Source: an uncultured Bacteroidota bacterium (lineage in GTDB: Bacteria; Bacteroidota; Bacteroidia; Flavobacteriales; Flavobacteriaceae). Taken from it: DNA of 15,539 nucleotides. The notes under the pieces were generated by a model that worked only from the letters and a program-made list of their open reading frames with translations, made no database searches and was not told the origin of the DNA. Shown one piece after another: positions 15,425-15,539 of the stretch. The position numbers and the translations under genes were made by a program. Each line of letters starts with the position of its first letter. Position 1 is the stretch's first letter. The stretch lies in assembly GCA_903879875.1 (NCBI GenBank), contig CAIRNC010000023.1, positions 1 through 15,539 on the forward strand, read 5' to 3'.

Positions 15425-15539
15425 CCAAAAAACAAAATTTCATTTTAACTATAACGTCGTAAACTTCTAATTTTTAATGATTATAAATAGCGACAATGGA
15501 TATTAAAGCGTGTTTTTATATATACTAAGGAGTAATGGA

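Noticed and set aside
15525..15539. End of a minus-strand gene (TAG at 15525-15527) or start of a plus-strand gene (ATG at 15535 after AAGGAG)
   Set aside because: Too few bases remain to support either. The AAGGAG lies only 2 bases from the ATG, and Bacteroidetes rarely use such sites.

Overview
The window is AT-rich bacterial DNA that looks like a chromosome segment of a Bacteroidetes species, most likely a member of the Flavobacteriaceae. Three things point there. Promoter-like boxes match the flavobacterial form (TTG, about 20 bases, then TAnnTTTG). Start codons are preceded by A-rich leaders instead of Shine-Dalgarno sites. The NuoG-type subunit is a short form, which I recall as usual in this family. 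No species can be named from the sequence alone.

Layout. Positions 1-1591 (+) hold the 3' part of a secreted-type S9 prolyl oligopeptidase whose N-terminus lies outside the window. Positions 1791-2168 (+) hold mscL, a mechanosensitive channel. A long hairpin at 2223-2259 lies between the convergent mscL and nuoN and can terminate transcription from both sides. From 15360 down to 2282 the minus strand carries a complete 14-gene respiratory complex I operon in the order nuoA-B-C-D-E-F-G-H-I-J-K-L-M-N. A promoter-like sequence sits just upstream of nuoA, at 15394-15424. Most junctions in the operon are 1-18 bases or overlap. The longer ones are A/B (66), C/D (41), D/E (89) and I/H (87), and these hold short AT-rich hairpins and repeat-like sequences.

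How the genes work together. NuoE, NuoF and NuoG form the NADH-oxidising module. NuoB, NuoC, NuoD and NuoI carry electrons to the quinone. NuoA, NuoH, NuoJ, NuoK, NuoL, NuoM and NuoN form the membrane arm that pumps ions. All cofactor-binding cysteines I looked for are present except in the C-terminal part of NuoG. That protein stops at 341 residues, lacks the molybdopterin-like domain and has an altered cysteine cluster.

I see no mobile element, CRISPR array, tRNA, rRNA or defence system. This is largely an ordinary housekeeping region. The points worth a second look are the short NuoG, the repeat and hairpin elements inside the operon, and the start-site correction for nuoE.
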